Shown here in pieces: positions 63,020 to 64,000 of a stretch of 64,000 bases of DNA. The position numbers and the translations under genes were made by a program. The notes under the pieces were generated by a model that made no database searches, was not told the origin of the DNA, and saw nothing but the letters and a program-made list of their open reading frames with translations. Source of the stretch: Xanthomonas sontii (lineage in GTDB: Bacteria; Pseudomonadota; Gammaproteobacteria; Xanthomonadales; Xanthomonadaceae); assembly GCF_040529055.1 (NCBI RefSeq), contig NZ_CP132342.1, positions 2,602,001-2,666,000 on the forward strand, read 5' to 3'. Each line of letters opens with the position of its first letter. The first letter of the stretch is position 1.

Positions 63020-64000
63020 ATGGACCCGATCGATACGCGCGCCCTGCAGGACCTGGATGCCGCGCACCACCTGCACCCGTTCAACGACAACGCCGCCCTG
63101 GCGCAGAAAGGCACCCGCATCCTCACCCGCGGCGATGGCGCCTACGTCTGGGATGCCGACGGCAACAAGTTGCTGGATGCCTTCGCCGGCCTGTGGTGCG
63201 TCAACGTCGGCTACGGGCGCAAGGAACTCGGCCAGGCCGCCGCGCGGCAGATGGAACAGCTGGCGTACTACAACAGCTTCTTCCAGTGCACCACCGAACC
63301 CACCATCCGCCTGGCCGCCAAGCTCGCCGAACTGGCGCCCGGCGACCTCGACCATGCCTTCTTCACCAACTCCGGCTCCGAGGCCAACGACACCATCCTG
63401 CGCCTGGTGCGGCACTTCTGGGCCGTGCAGAACCAGCCCCAGAAGACCATCTTCATCGGCCGCCACGACGGCTACCACGGCACCACCATGGCCGGCGCCA
63501 GCCTAGGCGGGATGAAGGGCATGCACCGCCAGGGCGGCCTGCCTATCCCGGACATCCACCACATCGATCCGCCGTACTGGTTCGGCGACGGCGGCGACAT
63601 GGATCCGGAGGAATACGGGCTGCTCGCCGCGCGGCGACTGGAGGACAAGATCCTGGAACTGGGGTCGGAGCGGGTGGCCGCGTTCATCGGCGAGCCGATC
63701 ATGGGCGCGATCGGCGTGTACATTCCGCCGCGCAGCTACTGGCCGGAGATCGAGCGCATCTGCCGCCGCTACGACGTGCTGCTGGTCGCCGACGAGGTGA
63801 TCTGCGGCTTCGGCCGCACCGGCGAATGGTTCGGGTCGCAATACTTCGGCTTCCAGCCGGACGTGATGACCATCGCCAAGGGCATCACCTCCGGCTACAT
63901 CCCGCTCGGCGCGGCCATGTTCGGCACGCGCGTGGCCACGGTGCTGAAGGGGCAGGGCGGCGAGTTGGCGCATGGCTGCACCTATTCCGGGCACCCGGTG
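63020..64000 (+). CDS. spuC: Class III aminotransferase, SpuC-like polyamine:pyruvate transaminase, N-terminal part
   Basis: 327 residues before the window ends; the 3' part, probably about 130 residues, is outside. The ATG at 63020 follows GGAG by 5 nt. LHPFNDNAALAQKGTRILTRGDG, NKLLDAFAGLWCVNVGYGRKEL, FTNSGSEANDTILRLVRHFW and ADEVICGFGRTGEWFGSQ identify the putrescine/polyamine:pyruvate transaminase group; the PLP lysine is in MTIAKGITSGYIPLGA. It would convert putrescine directly to 4-aminobutanal, bypassing the gamma-glutamyl route, or use other omega-amines. Distinct from the beta-alanine aminotransferase at 38995. Confidence 0.87.
   Translation, partial: MDPIDTRALQDLDAAHHLHPFNDNAALAQKGTRILTRGDGAYVWDADGNKLLDAFAGLWCVNVGYGRKELGQAAARQMEQLAYYNSFFQCTTEPTIRLAAKLAELAPGDLDHAFFTNSGSEANDTILRLVRHFWAVQNQPQKTIFIGRHDGYHGTTMAGASLGGMKGMHRQGGLPIPDIHHIDPPYWFGDGGDMDPEEYGLLAARRLEDKILELGSERVAAFIGEPIMGAIGVYIPPRSYWPEIERICRRYDVLLVADEVICGFGRTGEWFGSQYFGFQPDVMTIAKGITSGYIPLGAAMFGTRVATVLKGQGGELAHGCTYSGHPV

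Overview
The window is 64 kb of very GC-rich, tightly packed bacterial chromosome. Gene content points to a gammaproteobacterium of the Xanthomonadaceae, most likely Xanthomonas or a close relative. The pointers are a PstS-PstS-PstCAB-PhoU locus beside an OprO/P-type porin, many c-di-GMP proteins, and intergenic repeats of the Xanthomonas kind (GGGAATGGGG-type tracts and GTAGGAGCGGCTTCAGCCGCGAC palindromes). I see no rRNA, tRNA, CRISPR array, prophage or insertion sequence. Apart from the two edge genes (rlmB at the left, an aminotransferase at the right) the genes look intact.

Layout. 0-7.4 kb: end of rlmB, a beta-propeller diguanylate cyclase, a small phosphatase, RNase T and a three-gene HvfABC (bufferin-type) modified-peptide operon. 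7.5-15.2 kb: the phosphate block phoU-pstB-pstA-pstC-pstS-pstS, divergent from a phosphate-selective porin, with candidate Pho boxes. 15.4-27.6 kb: housekeeping genes (nth, an enoyl-CoA hydratase, a degenerate FKBP, a DUF1289-Nudix fusion, sseA, a DUF1684 lipoprotein, an AmpD-like amidase, a MOSC-hydrolase-GNAT operon, an ABC-F protein, rlmKL). 27.9-33.0 kb: a CHASE hybrid kinase coupled to an HD-GYP regulator. 33.3-36.0 kb: DUF445, ParB-like and EthD genes. 36.3-42.7 kb: a beta-alanine and polyamine catabolic block with a cupin regulator. 42.8-48.1 kb: small unknowns and an FdhD/YdeP-type formate dehydrogenase operon. 48.3-56.8 kb: a second CHASE hybrid kinase coupled to a GGDEF regulator, an MFS transporter and a PleD-like cyclase. 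56.9-64 kb: gamma-glutamylated polyamine catabolism (puuB, two glutamine-synthetase-like ligases, puuD, a class III aminotransferase).

How the genes fit together. Phosphate: porin, binding proteins, permease, ATPase and PhoU form one starvation regulon with promoters facing each other around 13.65-13.91 kb. Polyamines: the ligases, oxidase, aldehyde dehydrogenase and PuuD hydrolase turn putrescine-type amines into GABA-type acids. The beta-alanine:pyruvate aminotransferase, alanine dehydrogenase and malonate-semialdehyde dehydrogenase can take beta-alanine to acetyl-CoA while regenerating pyruvate. c-di-GMP: three GGDEF proteins with intact inhibitory RxxD sites and one HD-GYP protein; the two CHASE kinases are paralogous but are coupled to opposite outputs (degradation versus synthesis).

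The most unusual items are the four-Cys HvfA-type precursor with its modifying proteins; four inverted-repeat G-rich elements that sit 0-2 bp from stop codons and in two places have become coding sequence; a roughly 600-bp nested palindrome flanked by microsatellites before the last gene; and several promoters whose -10 box lies 6-7 nt from the start codon, which predicts leaderless mRNAs. All identifications are from reading the sequence; no database search was run.
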